A stretch of DNA of 64,000 nucleotides from Desulfosporosinus acidiphilus SJ4 (GTDB lineage Bacteria; Bacillota; Desulfitobacteriia; Desulfitobacteriales; Desulfitobacteriaceae), in contig NC_018068.1 in NCBI RefSeq assembly GCF_000255115.2, positions 1,397,977 to 1,461,976 of the forward strand, in the 5' to 3' direction. Every line of letters starts with the position of its first letter. Within the stretch, counting starts at the first letter, position 1. The translations under genes were made by a program, and so were the position numbers. The notes under the pieces were generated by a model. That model ran no database searches. It saw only the letters and a list, made by a program, of their open reading frames with translations, and had not been told where the DNA came from. Shown piece after piece: positions 42,378 to 49,821 of this stretch.

Positions 42378-42605
42378 GTGGACGACAGAGAATCTGTTGA
42401 AGAGACATTAAGAGGCCTGTTAGATAAGGCAATCGACAGGATGAAGATGATCGGAGCAAGAGGCCCTAAGGCAGAGATCGCCAACATCAGAGAGATCAAA
42501 ACAATTCGAGATACGTATATGGAATTGGTACGATTGTGGGGAATGGAAGAAGGGTGGATAGTATCCTTTCAGGAGATTGATGAAGCATTCGGGCTGAAAT
42601 CCTAA
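42378..42605 (+). CDS. Small helical phage protein
   Basis: A 75-residue protein from GTG 42378 with AGGAGG eight bases upstream. It is charged and helical (DDRESVEETLRGLLDKAIDR, IREIKTIRDTYMELVRLWG). No family recognised. Confidence 0.5.
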   Translation: MDDRESVEETLRGLLDKAIDRMKMIGARGPKAEIANIREIKTIRDTYMELVRLWGMEEGWIVSFQEIDEAFGLKS

Positions 42606-42634
42606 CCATGAAAAGATAAAGGGAGAAGATATCG

Positions 42635-42823
42635 ATGGCTATAGCTCATCAAGCGGTAACAGCAATGACCAAGAAAAACAGGAAAGTCCAAACCATCGAT
42701 GGAGCAACATTTGAGTTACTCTCCACCTTCCATCATGACGTGACAAACGAACTTATGGCGCGGGTCATCGATGAAAACGGCAAAGCATGGATATTCTACG
42801 CGATAGAACTTAAGGTAAGATAA
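42635..42823 (+). CDS. Small phage protein
   Basis: A 62-residue protein after AAAGGGAG. The pattern is a basic start then beta strands (VQTIDGATFELLSTF, ELMARVIDENGKAWIFYAIE), perhaps a small beta-barrel. A terminator follows at 42864. Confidence 0.5.
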   Translation: MAIAHQAVTAMTKKNRKVQTIDGATFELLSTFHHDVTNELMARVIDENGKAWIFYAIELKVR

Positions 42824-42863
42824 CGTGTTCTGAAATGAAATATGGTTGTACTCTAAGTAAATT

Positions 42864-42887
42864 GCACCTCAAAATTGGGGTGCTTTT
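42864..42887 (+). terminator. Terminator ending the early operon
   Basis: GCACCTC pairs with GGGGTGC and TTTT follows. It separates the early operon from the SOS-controlled methylase gene. Confidence 0.8.
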
Positions 42888-42889
42888 GC

Positions 42890-42958
42890 TTGCATATGGG
42901 TTGTGAAGTTGATAAAATAGATACAGAACATACGTTCAAATACAGTAAACATACGTTC
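42890..42958 (+). promoter_or_regulatory. Promoter with tandem LexA (SOS) boxes
   Basis: -35 TTGCAT (42890-42895), 17 bp, -10 TAAAAT (42913-42918). Directly downstream lie GAACATACGTTC (42926-42937), a full match to the Gram-positive LexA core GAAC-N4-GTTC, and AAACATACGTTC (42947-42958), one mismatch. LexA bound here would block transcription until DNA damage. Confidence 0.75.
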
Positions 42959-42984
42959 TAAAAATTGCATGAGGAGTGAGGATA

Positions 42985-43785
42985 ATGAATAGTCCGATAA
43001 AATGGATGGGTGGAAAATTTCGCTTACGAAATAGAATCCTAGAGATGTTGCCCCAAGATCATCTTTGTTATGTTGAAGTATTCGGCGGGGCGGGATGGGT
43101 ACTCTTCGCAAAATCCCTCTCTAAGATAGAAGTCCTGAATGATGTCAATGGTGAACTTATTAACTTTTTTAAAGTTGTACGTGACAAAACGCAGGAGTTT
43201 ATACGAGCGTTTGAATATCTTTTGGTCTCCAGGCAGATTTTCGAAGACTATAAAAGGGCAAACCCGCAAGAATTAGATGATATAGAACGGGCCGTTCGAT
43301 TCTATTATTTAGTACATTTTAGCTTTGGGGCAAGAATGCAAAGTTTTATCATTAGTCCTACCGGAGCTAAACTTGTCCTTAAGACCTTGGAACAAGAAAT
43401 AAAACAGACCAGAGCGCGGCTATTAAATACGATCATTGAAAATAGGGATTTTGAGAAGTTGATTTTAAGTTATGATCGGCCCAGCACCTTGTTTTACTGT
43501 GATCCTCCGTATTACGGGTTGACGGGATATAGTTCCCAGGGGAGTGAGGCATTCACGGTAGAAGATCATATAAGGCTTAGAGATACTTTATCTTGTCTCC
43601 AAGGACGATACTTACTAAGCATTAATGACCACCCAGACATTAGGGAGTTGTATAGTGGGTTCAATATCGAAGAAGTGAGTCTTCGCTATTCTATTTCTCG
43701 AAAGGACAAGAGTTCCCTAAAAAACGAATTACTCATATCGAATTATCAAACTTACGATATGACAAATAGTCAAATAGCTGCTTAA
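42985..43785 (+). CDS. DNA adenine methylase (D12 class, Dam-like)
   Basis: A 266-residue protein from ATG 42985 (GAGGAGTGAGG upstream). Motifs: SPIKWMGGKFRLR, FGGAGWVLFAK (SAM loop, FxGxG), EVLNDVNGELINFF, and the catalytic DPPY in FYCDPPYYG near residue 172; LLSINDHPDIREL follows. These enzymes methylate N6 of adenine, often at GATC. No cognate endonuclease is nearby, so it is an orphan phage-type methylase, here under apparent SOS control. Confidence 0.9.
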   Translation: MNSPIKWMGGKFRLRNRILEMLPQDHLCYVEVFGGAGWVLFAKSLSKIEVLNDVNGELINFFKVVRDKTQEFIRAFEYLLVSRQIFEDYKRANPQELDDIERAVRFYYLVHFSFGARMQSFIISPTGAKLVLKTLEQEIKQTRARLLNTIIENRDFEKLILSYDRPSTLFYCDPPYYGLTGYSSQGSEAFTVEDHIRLRDTLSCLQGRYLLSINDHPDIRELYSGFNIEEVSLRYSISRKDKSSLKNELLISNYQTYDMTNSQIAA

Positions 43786-43797
43786 AGGTGATTAACT

Positions 43798-44061
43798 ATG
43801 AAAATTCTCATGCGGCCTATTGAAATGCTTTCCTGGTTCACGAAAGAGGGTGTGATAAATCCAATAAGGTATAGGATCACAACTGAACAGAGTGAGCCGA
43901 TTGTTGTTAAGGTTGATAAGGTTATTCTACGGACTGAGGAAAAATTGGCCGGAAATAAGATGATTATTTTTCGTTGCCAAAGTGTTATCAATGGTTTGCA
44001 GAAAATTTATGAAGTTAAGTACGAAATAAGCACTTGCAAGTGGTTCTTATTTAAGATGTAA
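43798..44061 (+). CDS. Small conserved protein, paralog of the 5618 gene
   Basis: An 87-residue protein starting 12 bases after the methylase stop with AAAGGTG upstream. It reads MKILMRPIEMLSWFTKEGV, PIRYRITTE, EKLAGNKMIIFRCQSVINGL and YEVKYEI with KWFLFKM at the end; the 5618 protein is the same but shorter. A small beta fold is likely. Being in the SOS unit with the methylase suggests a DNA-related role, but function is unknown. Confidence 0.62.
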   Translation: MKILMRPIEMLSWFTKEGVINPIRYRITTEQSEPIVVKVDKVILRTEEKLAGNKMIIFRCQSVINGLQKIYEVKYEISTCKWFLFKM

Positions 44062-44093
44062 TCACGGTCTAGTAGAAAGCGAGGCTGGTTTAA

Positions 44094-44288
44094 ATGAAAA
44101 ATCTAAAATGCCCAAGTTGCGGAAAGGCTCGCACGGCGGCCGAATTGGATGCTGAAAACGCCAGATACTACGGCGATGGTTGTAAACCCATCAGCGAGGA
44201 CTATGGAAAAAGGTTCTGGTTGTATCGATGTCCGATTTGCGGGTATGCAGCTACCGGGAAAGATCTAAAAGAATACAATAAAAAATAG
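44094..44288 (+). CDS. Zinc-ribbon small protein
   Basis: A 64-residue protein with CPSCG near residue 6 and CPICGYAATG near 47, a clear four-Cys zinc ribbon, joined by a helical middle (TAAELDAENARYYG). It ends the SOS-controlled unit and the recognisable part of the element. About 270 bases without genes follow. Confidence 0.6.
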   Translation: MKNLKCPSCGKARTAAELDAENARYYGDGCKPISEDYGKRFWLYRCPICGYAATGKDLKEYNKK

Positions 44289-44559
44289 GTCCAAAAGGTA
44301 AATATAGTTGTCGATGTACTAAAACCACTCTAATCCTTTATGGATAAGTGTTTGAGATTTAGAAAATGTACTAAAAAAAGCATTAACAAAGAATGTTAAG
44401 TGTGTTTTTTGTATGCAATTGGTTAAAATGTGTTTGGCAAATAACAACCGGATGGGTAATCCTGTAATAATGAAGATAAAGGAAAATTGCTCCTAGGCCA
44501 CTGGCAAGGCATACCAATTAAGGCGCTCCGGTTGTCTCCAGTAAATCAGCAGAGAAATA

Positions 44560-45327
44560 TTATCTATTTAAAGCAACCTGCGCTTCCAATTGTTGATAAC
44601 CTTTTATATCAATAGGTAATAAGATTTTGAAGTTACCTTGATCTAATAGCTTTTCCGTATAATCATCCCAAGCCTTTGATGCCTCGTTCTGATCTTGTGA
44701 AATCGACTGTAATACAGCGTTTTTAAGTTTGGCCCTACCTAGTATCGTTTGAGTCATATTGATTACATTTTGTGAATTAATATATTCGGATACATTATCA
44801 AACCCATTGATCTTTATATCTTTTAAATAAGCCTCTTTAGCAGGGTCGCTATCTGGTAGTGAGGTCATCGATTTTTCCTGTTGCTCTAGATATGCTTTAG
44901 CTTCCTCCACTGTTACCGTTAATCCTTGCTTCTTCACTTCATTATCAATTAGGGCGTTTTTTACTAATAATCCAAGTGCAACTTTTTCATAAAATGCTTC
45001 GCTCTGGGGCTTTTTAATATTATTAATATAATCATTTCTCTTTAAAGCAATTTCCTTAGTTAATTGTAACCCTGTGATTTTATAATCCCCGACCTCTGCA
45101 ACTATCTCGGGAAACTTAGTATTTCTTAAATTATTTATATCTGCCATATTTGGACTTGAAGTATTCCCGACAGTACCCTGAACTACCTGAAAGTGATCAC
45201 CTTTCTGAACTGGTATTTGAACCTGTGTTTGATTAACTTGTGCTTCTTCAACTTTTTTTTGATTACAGCCAAACAGAAATAACGATAACGAGAGTATTCC
45301 AAGAAAAATTATCTTTCTACGAAACAT
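44560..45327 (-). CDS. SurA_N-like lipoprotein, paralog 2 of 3
   Basis: A 255-residue lipoprotein with signal peptide and lipobox (LFGC near residue 21), then a chaperone-like domain: VAEVGDYKITGLQLTKEIAL, ALGLLVKNALIDNEV, VTVEEAKAYLEQQEKSM, and the end DIKGYQQLEAQV. It is about half identical to the protein at 21066. There is no PPIase domain. It lies downstream of another SurA_N-like gene on the same strand, separated by an IS remnant, and probably assists folding of exported proteins. Confidence 0.75.
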   Translation of the reverse strand: MFRRKIIFLGILSLSLFLFGCNQKKVEEAQVNQTQVQIPVQKGDHFQVVQGTVGNTSSPNMADINNLRNTKFPEIVAEVGDYKITGLQLTKEIALKRNDYINNIKKPQSEAFYEKVALGLLVKNALIDNEVKKQGLTVTVEEAKAYLEQQEKSMTSLPDSDPAKEAYLKDIKINGFDNVSEYINSQNVINMTQTILGRAKLKNAVLQSISQDQNEASKAWDDYTEKLLDQGNFKILLPIDIKGYQQLEAQVALNR

Positions 45328-45607
45328 GATAATCCTCCTATCTTTTTATTATATGGACAAAAAATAGAAACAATATATAGAATTATTTCAATAATATTGG
45401 AAATAATATTTATTTTCAAGCTAGAAACCTGTACTTTATTGGTGCCATAATATTCTTAAGAGAACATCGTGATATCAAGCCCCTTATGAAGTTTTATTCG
45501 AATCCTGCAGTCAATTGGTCTATATTATTCTCAATATATGCTTCTCATTCTTCAAGGGCTTAAGGAAGAGGTCTGAATTAATCAAATCTAATCAGTGATT
45601 ACGATAG
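45328..45607. other. AT-rich gap upstream of the lipoprotein gene
   Basis: Promoter region for the 44560-45327 gene and left flank of the IS remnant. No ORF supported. Confidence 0.35.
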
Positions 45608-45855
45608 AAAATGCGTAGATCGAGACCGATTGAGGTAGAAAGTGTCTTTGGATATGCCAAATATTATTTTGGTGTCCGTTTTATCCTCAATGGATTAGAA
45701 AAGGTAATGTTAAACTACAATGGATTGCACTGTATCGCGCCCACATTATGAGAAAACTGGTTATTGTCTCGGGAAGGACATTTCCGGTTAAACTTTTGAA
45801 TTGAATATTTTCTATGGAGTCGCGAGAAACTTGAGTTTCTGGACGACTCCTTTTT
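45608..45855 (+). pseudogene. IS1182-type transposase 3' remnant and end hairpin
   Basis: The frame RPIEVESVFGYAKYYFGVRF then LNGLEKV matches the C-terminus of IS1182-like transposases (VEGVFG...G...F...RG...V), and HIMRKL continues it after a shift. A GGAGTCG/CGACTCC hairpin (45816-45850) follows. A related remnant is at 62398. Not the same subgroup as the intact IS at 19.3 kb. Confidence 0.65.
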
Positions 45856-45856
45856 C

Positions 45857-46669
45857 CTAATTGATAGAATGAATATTGACGTTTACAAATAAATTGTAGT
45901 TATTTCCATCTATCAACTTTTGGGTAAAATTGGTCCAATAGGCTGATTGTCTTTGCTGATATAAGCTAATTTTAACTTTTTGTTTTATCTCATCACTAAT
46001 TGAAGAATTATTTTTTATACCATGGGCGGCTAAGTAAGAGTCAACTTCATTATCAGTAGGGGGTAAAATTTCCTTGACAACTTGCTTTTCCAACTTAGCG
46101 CTATTTAAGTGTTCCTGATAAAATCCTATTATAATTGGGTCTGTTTCATACTGGTTCGGACTTGAATAACCCATCTCTTTTATCATTTCAAGAAACTGCT
46201 TTTTATAAATATTATTGTTGTCTAAGTTCATTAAATATTGGACCGACTTTGTTGCTGCCGTTGCAGCGTCTTCCTCAGAGGTTGTAATTCCTCTGACTTG
46301 TACTTCGTGGTTTATAAGCGCTCGCCTTACTAATTGTTGCAAAGCTATTTGTTCATACTGAGTATCAGCTTTTGGTTTATTCGATCTTTCATAATCCCTT
46401 TTAATTAAAGCAATTCGAGAAGTTAGTTGCGCTCCAGAAATTTCTTCTGAATAAATTTTAGCCACAACATTTGGATATTTTGTGTTAGTTACTTTAGGGG
46501 GCAAGATCGTAGAATCAGTATTTGTAACAGCACGACCGGAAGGAGTTAATGTAATACTTGTAGAACCTGAATTTGAAGGATTAGTTTCGGCTGATACAAC
46601 AGTAGTCATTCCTAATAGCATTGTTAATGCAAATGCTATAGTCAAGATTTTAATATGTTTCTTATGCAT
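45857..46669 (-). CDS. Exported SurA_N-like protein, paralog 3 of 3
   Basis: A 270-residue protein with a signal peptide ending VVSAETN. The body has VVAKIYSEEISGAQLTSRIA, ALQQLVRRALINHEV, and the closing NYNLFVNVNIHSIN, a diverged version of the two lipoproteins at 21066 and 44560. It has no lipobox, so is secreted or wall-bound. It starts 26 bases after the stop of the secreted 172-aa protein, so the two are likely cotranscribed and it may be that protein's folding helper. Confidence 0.68.
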   Translation of the reverse strand: MHKKHIKILTIAFALTMLLGMTTVVSAETNPSNSGSTSITLTPSGRAVTNTDSTILPPKVTNTKYPNVVAKIYSEEISGAQLTSRIALIKRDYERSNKPKADTQYEQIALQQLVRRALINHEVQVRGITTSEEDAATAATKSVQYLMNLDNNNIYKKQFLEMIKEMGYSSPNQYETDPIIIGFYQEHLNSAKLEKQVVKEILPPTDNEVDSYLAAHGIKNNSSISDEIKQKVKISLYQQRQSAYWTNFTQKLIDGNNYNLFVNVNIHSIN

Positions 46670-46695
46670 TATTTCACCTCATTCTAATAAATATT

Positions 46696-47214
46696 TTAAT
46701 TGTGTGAAGTCCAATCGTAATATATATCTTGGCTATTGGGGCTGTAACCGTCGCTGTAAAAGTTTACATGACCTTCTGTATAAACTGATGCTGTATTGTA
46801 CTCTGCCCAAGGATTTGAGTACCCTTCATCATAAAGCTGACCAGATGAATGCAATGTCCACGATTGAGGCGTTGAAATGCGATAAGTATTTGAATAATTG
46901 TAAGTAACGTCAGGGGTTACTGTTACATCAGCATTATCTGGATTATAATCTACCTCTCCCCCTAAGTATAATGTACCTAAATAGGCTTCCCCATATGGAG
47001 TACCGTCCCAACATTCCTGCCAACAACCATTGACTGAAAGCGGATATGTAACCCCGTATGAGGATCCGTCTGGAGCATCAAAATACTCAGTAAACGAGAT
47101 TGGAATTTGTTGGCCATTAATGTTATAATCCCACATACTTGTGGCATATACAGGACTAACGGATAAGATTAAGATAACTAACGATAGGAACGCAAATGAT
47201 AGAAATTTTTTCAT
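46696..47214 (-). CDS. Secreted aromatic-rich 172-aa protein
   Basis: A 172-residue protein with a clear signal peptide (about 24 residues, ending PVYA). The mature part is rich in Tyr, Trp, Asn, Ser and Asp, predicted all-beta, with a CWQEC pair near residue 63 and no membrane anchor. No family recognised. It lies between the 51-aa peptide gene and a SurA_N-like gene, all on the minus strand and downstream of the 37-bp element. It may be an exoprotein of the peptide-signalling locus. Confidence 0.6.
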   Translation of the reverse strand: MKKFLSFAFLSLVILILSVSPVYATSMWDYNINGQQIPISFTEYFDAPDGSSYGVTYPLSVNGCWQECWDGTPYGEAYLGTLYLGGEVDYNPDNADVTVTPDVTYNYSNTYRISTPQSWTLHSSGQLYDEGYSNPWAEYNTASVYTEGHVNFYSDGYSPNSQDIYYDWTSHN

Positions 47215-47306
47215 TTAAATATTTTACCTCCTCATCTTTTTTGCGTTTAAAAAGCCTTTCGTTGGGATACTTATTAAAGATTATCCAAGACTAAGGGGTC
47301 CATTAA

Positions 47307-47462
47307 TTAAGCCTGAATTGGATCTATATTGGGACGGTAGATGGTATTTTGTGTTAAAGTTGTCTGAGAGTAACCAGATTTATGGGTGTTCAAATTTGGA
47401 GCAAACTGTAAAGTCAGAATTAAACAGCTACAGGACAAAATACATAAAAGAACTTTTTTCAT
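47307..47462 (-). CDS. 51-aa exported peptide, candidate pheromone precursor
   Basis: ATG 47462 (minus strand) has GGAGGG at good spacing; earlier in-frame ATGs do not. The peptide begins MKKVLLCILSCSCLILTLQF, a signal sequence, and ends TIYRPNIDPIQA. Short length, signal peptide and proximity to an RRNPP-type regulator match NprX/PapR-type pheromone precursors, where the C-terminal few residues are the signal. It is first in a minus-strand operon downstream of one copy of the 37-bp element. The pheromone role is inferred. Confidence 0.6.
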   Translation of the reverse strand: MKKVLLCILSCSCLILTLQFAPNLNTHKSGYSQTTLTQNTIYRPNIDPIQA

Positions 47463-47533
47463 TCCAATCCCTCCTTCCTTTTTGTAATATAACAAAACCA
47501 AGTAAATATTAGGGTGAAAATAAAACATCCTAT

Positions 47534-47570
47534 TTTGTCGAAGATTTCTGAGTTGACAAAAAACGACAAA
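47534..47570 (-). promoter_or_regulatory. 37-bp element, copy 1 (peptide operon)
   Basis: On the minus strand it starts TTTGTCGTTTTTTGTC and ends CTTCGACAAA with an 11-bp variable middle, then ATAG. The arms TTTGTCG and CGACAAA form a dyad. It lies about 71 bp upstream of the 51-aa peptide ATG. Copy 2 at 49260 is identical in both outer blocks and has the same orientation relative to the gene it precedes. Confidence 0.8.
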
Positions 47571-47631
47571 CATTAGGATTGTTTAAAAGTGATATGTTTC
47601 AAACTTAATGATCGGATTGGATGACTGAACT

Positions 47632-47760
47632 CACAAAACGAGATGTCAGAATGGCGAGACGCCTAGAACTTAAAACGCTGTTCGAGGCACAGTGCGGCAA
47701 AAAATAAGTTGGTATTTGAATTGCAGTCAAAAAGGGTCATCGAGAGGAATTTAGAAAAGG
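47632..47760 (+). pseudogene. Serine recombinase C-terminal remnant
   Basis: ELTKRDVRMARRLELKTLFE then AQCG matches INKRDNRMARTLELEAVLEA in recombinase 1 (near 11390-11460), also at the DNA level. It is followed by a stop and broken sequence. This is a short leftover of another recombinase gene, lying between the peptide gene and the regulator. Confidence 0.7.
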
Positions 47761-47868
47761 TTTTGTTTGGGCGATGAAGTAAGTGATCGAGTATATCGAT
47801 CAGCCTTTCTGTGTATACAAAGGTCTGCTTTTATGTACAACAGCAGTTGATGGGGAGGAAAATTGATT

Positions 47869-49185
47869 ATGCAAAAAACAATAAAGGCCACAGCATTAAA
47901 GGCTTATTTAAAAAGAAACAATATACTCCCATCATCTTTAGCTATGAGATGCCACATTAGTGAGAACTATATGAGTAATATTCTAAATGCTAAACGTACA
48001 AATCCCCGATTACCGATACTTGTTCGTATGGCGGCAGAACTTGACTTACCATTGCATACTGTTCAGGAACTCCTTCGTACTTCCTACGATTCGTTGATCC
48101 CAGAAAAGGTATTATTGGAAAGTGTTGCCGAAAATCATTTGCTTGCCTATTTACAACAAATTCTGGATGCCTCGGAGCTGAATGATTTTTCAATGCTTTC
48201 CCATCTCCAGAAGGTAATTTCTTCCGATATCCCTGACTCGACCCATTTAAAAAGATATTATTTATACTGGTATGACGCTTATAATTTAACTTCTCAAAAC
48301 AAATTTGAATTAGCTATCCAATTGTTCCTCGAAGCGTCAAAATTTGTTCCAAAACATGAAATTGAAAAACGTTTTAAAGGAAAGGTGCTTTTGGGGTTAG
48401 GTGCAGCTTATACTGCTAGAGGAAAGTATCAACAAGGTCTAAAGGCTTTTCGCAAGAGCCTATTTTTATGGTCTGACGGGTATCAAGCAGCTCGAGTATA
48501 TATGAACCTTGGTACGGTCTATAGAAGACTTACTAAATATAAGCTTTCGGTTAGTGCATATGAGAAAGCTTATGAATTTGGAACAGTGGCCATTAAACTC
48601 TATTCTATTGTTGGTTTGATCCAGGTTGCACTTGATAATGAAGATTATAAAACAGCAAGGAAATGGGTCATTAGAGGATTTAGACAGGCAAAAACTTTGG
48701 AATCACCGCGTGGTAAATGCGACCTCTATTGCAATATTGCTGAGTATTATTCTGCTATTGGAAAACTTAACCTCTCTAAAGGCTTTTATCAGAGGGCTAT
48801 TCAGGTTGCTATTATTTCTGGGGATTTCCGGACAAAACAATGGGCTGAGCTAGAACTTGCTAAGCTCTTTTTAAGACAAGGCAAGGAGATAGAATTTGAA
48901 ACTTTAATGCAGACTCTGGAATTAGAATTATCAGGTACTGAGGATGTTCTCTTGGTTGCTAGACATTTAAATATTATGGGCAAGAAGTATTTTGAACAAA
49001 GTGAATATACTCTCGTGATTTCTATTACTAGAAAAGCCTACATACTATTAAAATCTCTCTCCCCTTCTATTTCTACGGAACTTCAAGAGAGTTGCCGTTT
49101 ACTTAGTGAGGTGTATTCGGCTTTAAAAGAACCAAAAGCCGCGGAATTCTACCGTAACGAAATAAAAAGACATAAACTAAAATAA
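47869..49185 (+). CDS. RRNPP-type (NprR/PlcR-like) HTH-TPR regulator
   Basis: A 438-residue protein from ATG 47869 (GGGGAGG ten bases upstream). Residues 8-65 form an XRE HTH (LKAYLKRNNILPSSLAMRCH, ENYMSNILNAKRTNP). From about residue 120 to the end it is all helical with TPR units, for example GKVLLGLGAAYTARGKYQQG, ARVYMNLGTVYRRLTKYKLS and LYCNIAEYYSAIGKLNLSKG. The length is close to NprR. In this superfamily imported peptides bind the TPR domain and switch DNA binding. Copies of one dyad element flank the gene. Confidence 0.8.
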   Translation: MQKTIKATALKAYLKRNNILPSSLAMRCHISENYMSNILNAKRTNPRLPILVRMAAELDLPLHTVQELLRTSYDSLIPEKVLLESVAENHLLAYLQQILDASELNDFSMLSHLQKVISSDIPDSTHLKRYYLYWYDAYNLTSQNKFELAIQLFLEASKFVPKHEIEKRFKGKVLLGLGAAYTARGKYQQGLKAFRKSLFLWSDGYQAARVYMNLGTVYRRLTKYKLSVSAYEKAYEFGTVAIKLYSIVGLIQVALDNEDYKTARKWVIRGFRQAKTLESPRGKCDLYCNIAEYYSAIGKLNLSKGFYQRAIQVAIISGDFRTKQWAELELAKLFLRQGKEIEFETLMQTLELELSGTEDVLLVARHLNIMGKKYFEQSEYTLVISITRKAYILLKSLSPSISTELQESCRLLSEVYSALKEPKAAEFYRNEIKRHKLK

Positions 49186-49228
49186 AAACAAGAAAGGATT
49201 CTGAAAGGTTCGGATTTTTCCTTGCTAT

Positions 49229-49262
49229 AAAACACATGGTGACATATTTAACCATGTGTTTT
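49229..49262 (+). terminator. Terminator of the RRNPP regulator gene
   Basis: AAAACACATGGT pairs perfectly with ACCATGTGTTTT, and GTCGTTTTTT follows. Its T-rich tail merges into the 37-bp element. Confidence 0.75.
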
Positions 49263-49308
49263 GTCGTTTTTTGTCTCTCCTGAGAACTTCGACAAATTAG
49301 TATATAAT
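49260..49308 (+). promoter_or_regulatory. 37-bp element, copy 2, with promoter (radical SAM operon)
   Basis: Element 49260-49296 has the same outer blocks as copy 1 (16 and 10 bases identical). A -10 TATAAT lies at 49303-49308; CTGAGA at 49280-49285, inside the variable middle, would be a -35 at 17 bp. The dyad arms TTTGTCG/CGACAAA bracket the -35, a sensible place for a regulator to act. Confidence 0.75.
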
Positions 49309-49374
49309 GCATCATCTCAAATTCTTTATTGATTTTGTTAACATAAGCACTAAAGAAAATTGAGAGAGGAAAGG

Positions 49375-49446
49375 ATGAGAACAAGTTTTTTTGGTTCATG
49401 CATTTATATTGGGCAATCCTTTTGTTATACATTTAGCCTGCTATAA
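49375..49446 (+). CDS. Candidate 23-aa hydrophobic peptide
   Basis: ATG 49375 follows GAGAGAGGAAAGG and encodes MRTSFFGSCIYIGQSFCYTF plus SLL. It is the first ORF after the copy 2 promoter. Size and hydrophobicity recall SHP-type pheromones or a RiPP precursor core with two Cys. Being so short, chance cannot be excluded. Confidence 0.4.
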   Translation: MRTSFFGSCIYIGQSFCYTFSLL

Positions 49447-49509
49447 GCCAAAGCTAATTCAGGTTATTCTCTAAATAATGATCTGATTCAAAATCGAAAA
49501 TATTTGAAA

Positions 49510-49611
49510 ATGAAGTTATTAAAAATAGTATCGCGATGGGTGCCAGATCCTACCCTTGTAATGGAAGAAGTTAAAAAACGAATAAGTCGAATGAATGAAG
49601 CATTGAAGTAA
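49510..49611 (+). CDS. Candidate 33-aa ORF
   Basis: ATG 49510 opens 33 codons (MKLLKIVSRWVPDPTLVMEE then VKKRISRMNEALK), a basic amphipathic sequence. The RBS is weak (TTTGAAA). It lies between the copy 2 promoter and the radical SAM gene. It may be a small protein of this operon or a remnant. Confidence 0.35.
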   Translation: MKLLKIVSRWVPDPTLVMEEVKKRISRMNEALK

Positions 49612-49821
49612 TCCGAGGTAGGGTCACAGTCAAGCGAATCCCAGAAAAAAAACTCTCGTTTAAGGATCTAAATATTATCTTATTTTCAAAATCGTTCCTT
49701 AAGGTGCAGAAACCTTATATTCCGTAGATTGTATGCTTATTAAATGTATGTATTAAATCAACTCGTAGCATTTCAGTTTTGATTTTTTGTTTTGACCATA
49801 GTGAAAGGAATAGAGCTTATT

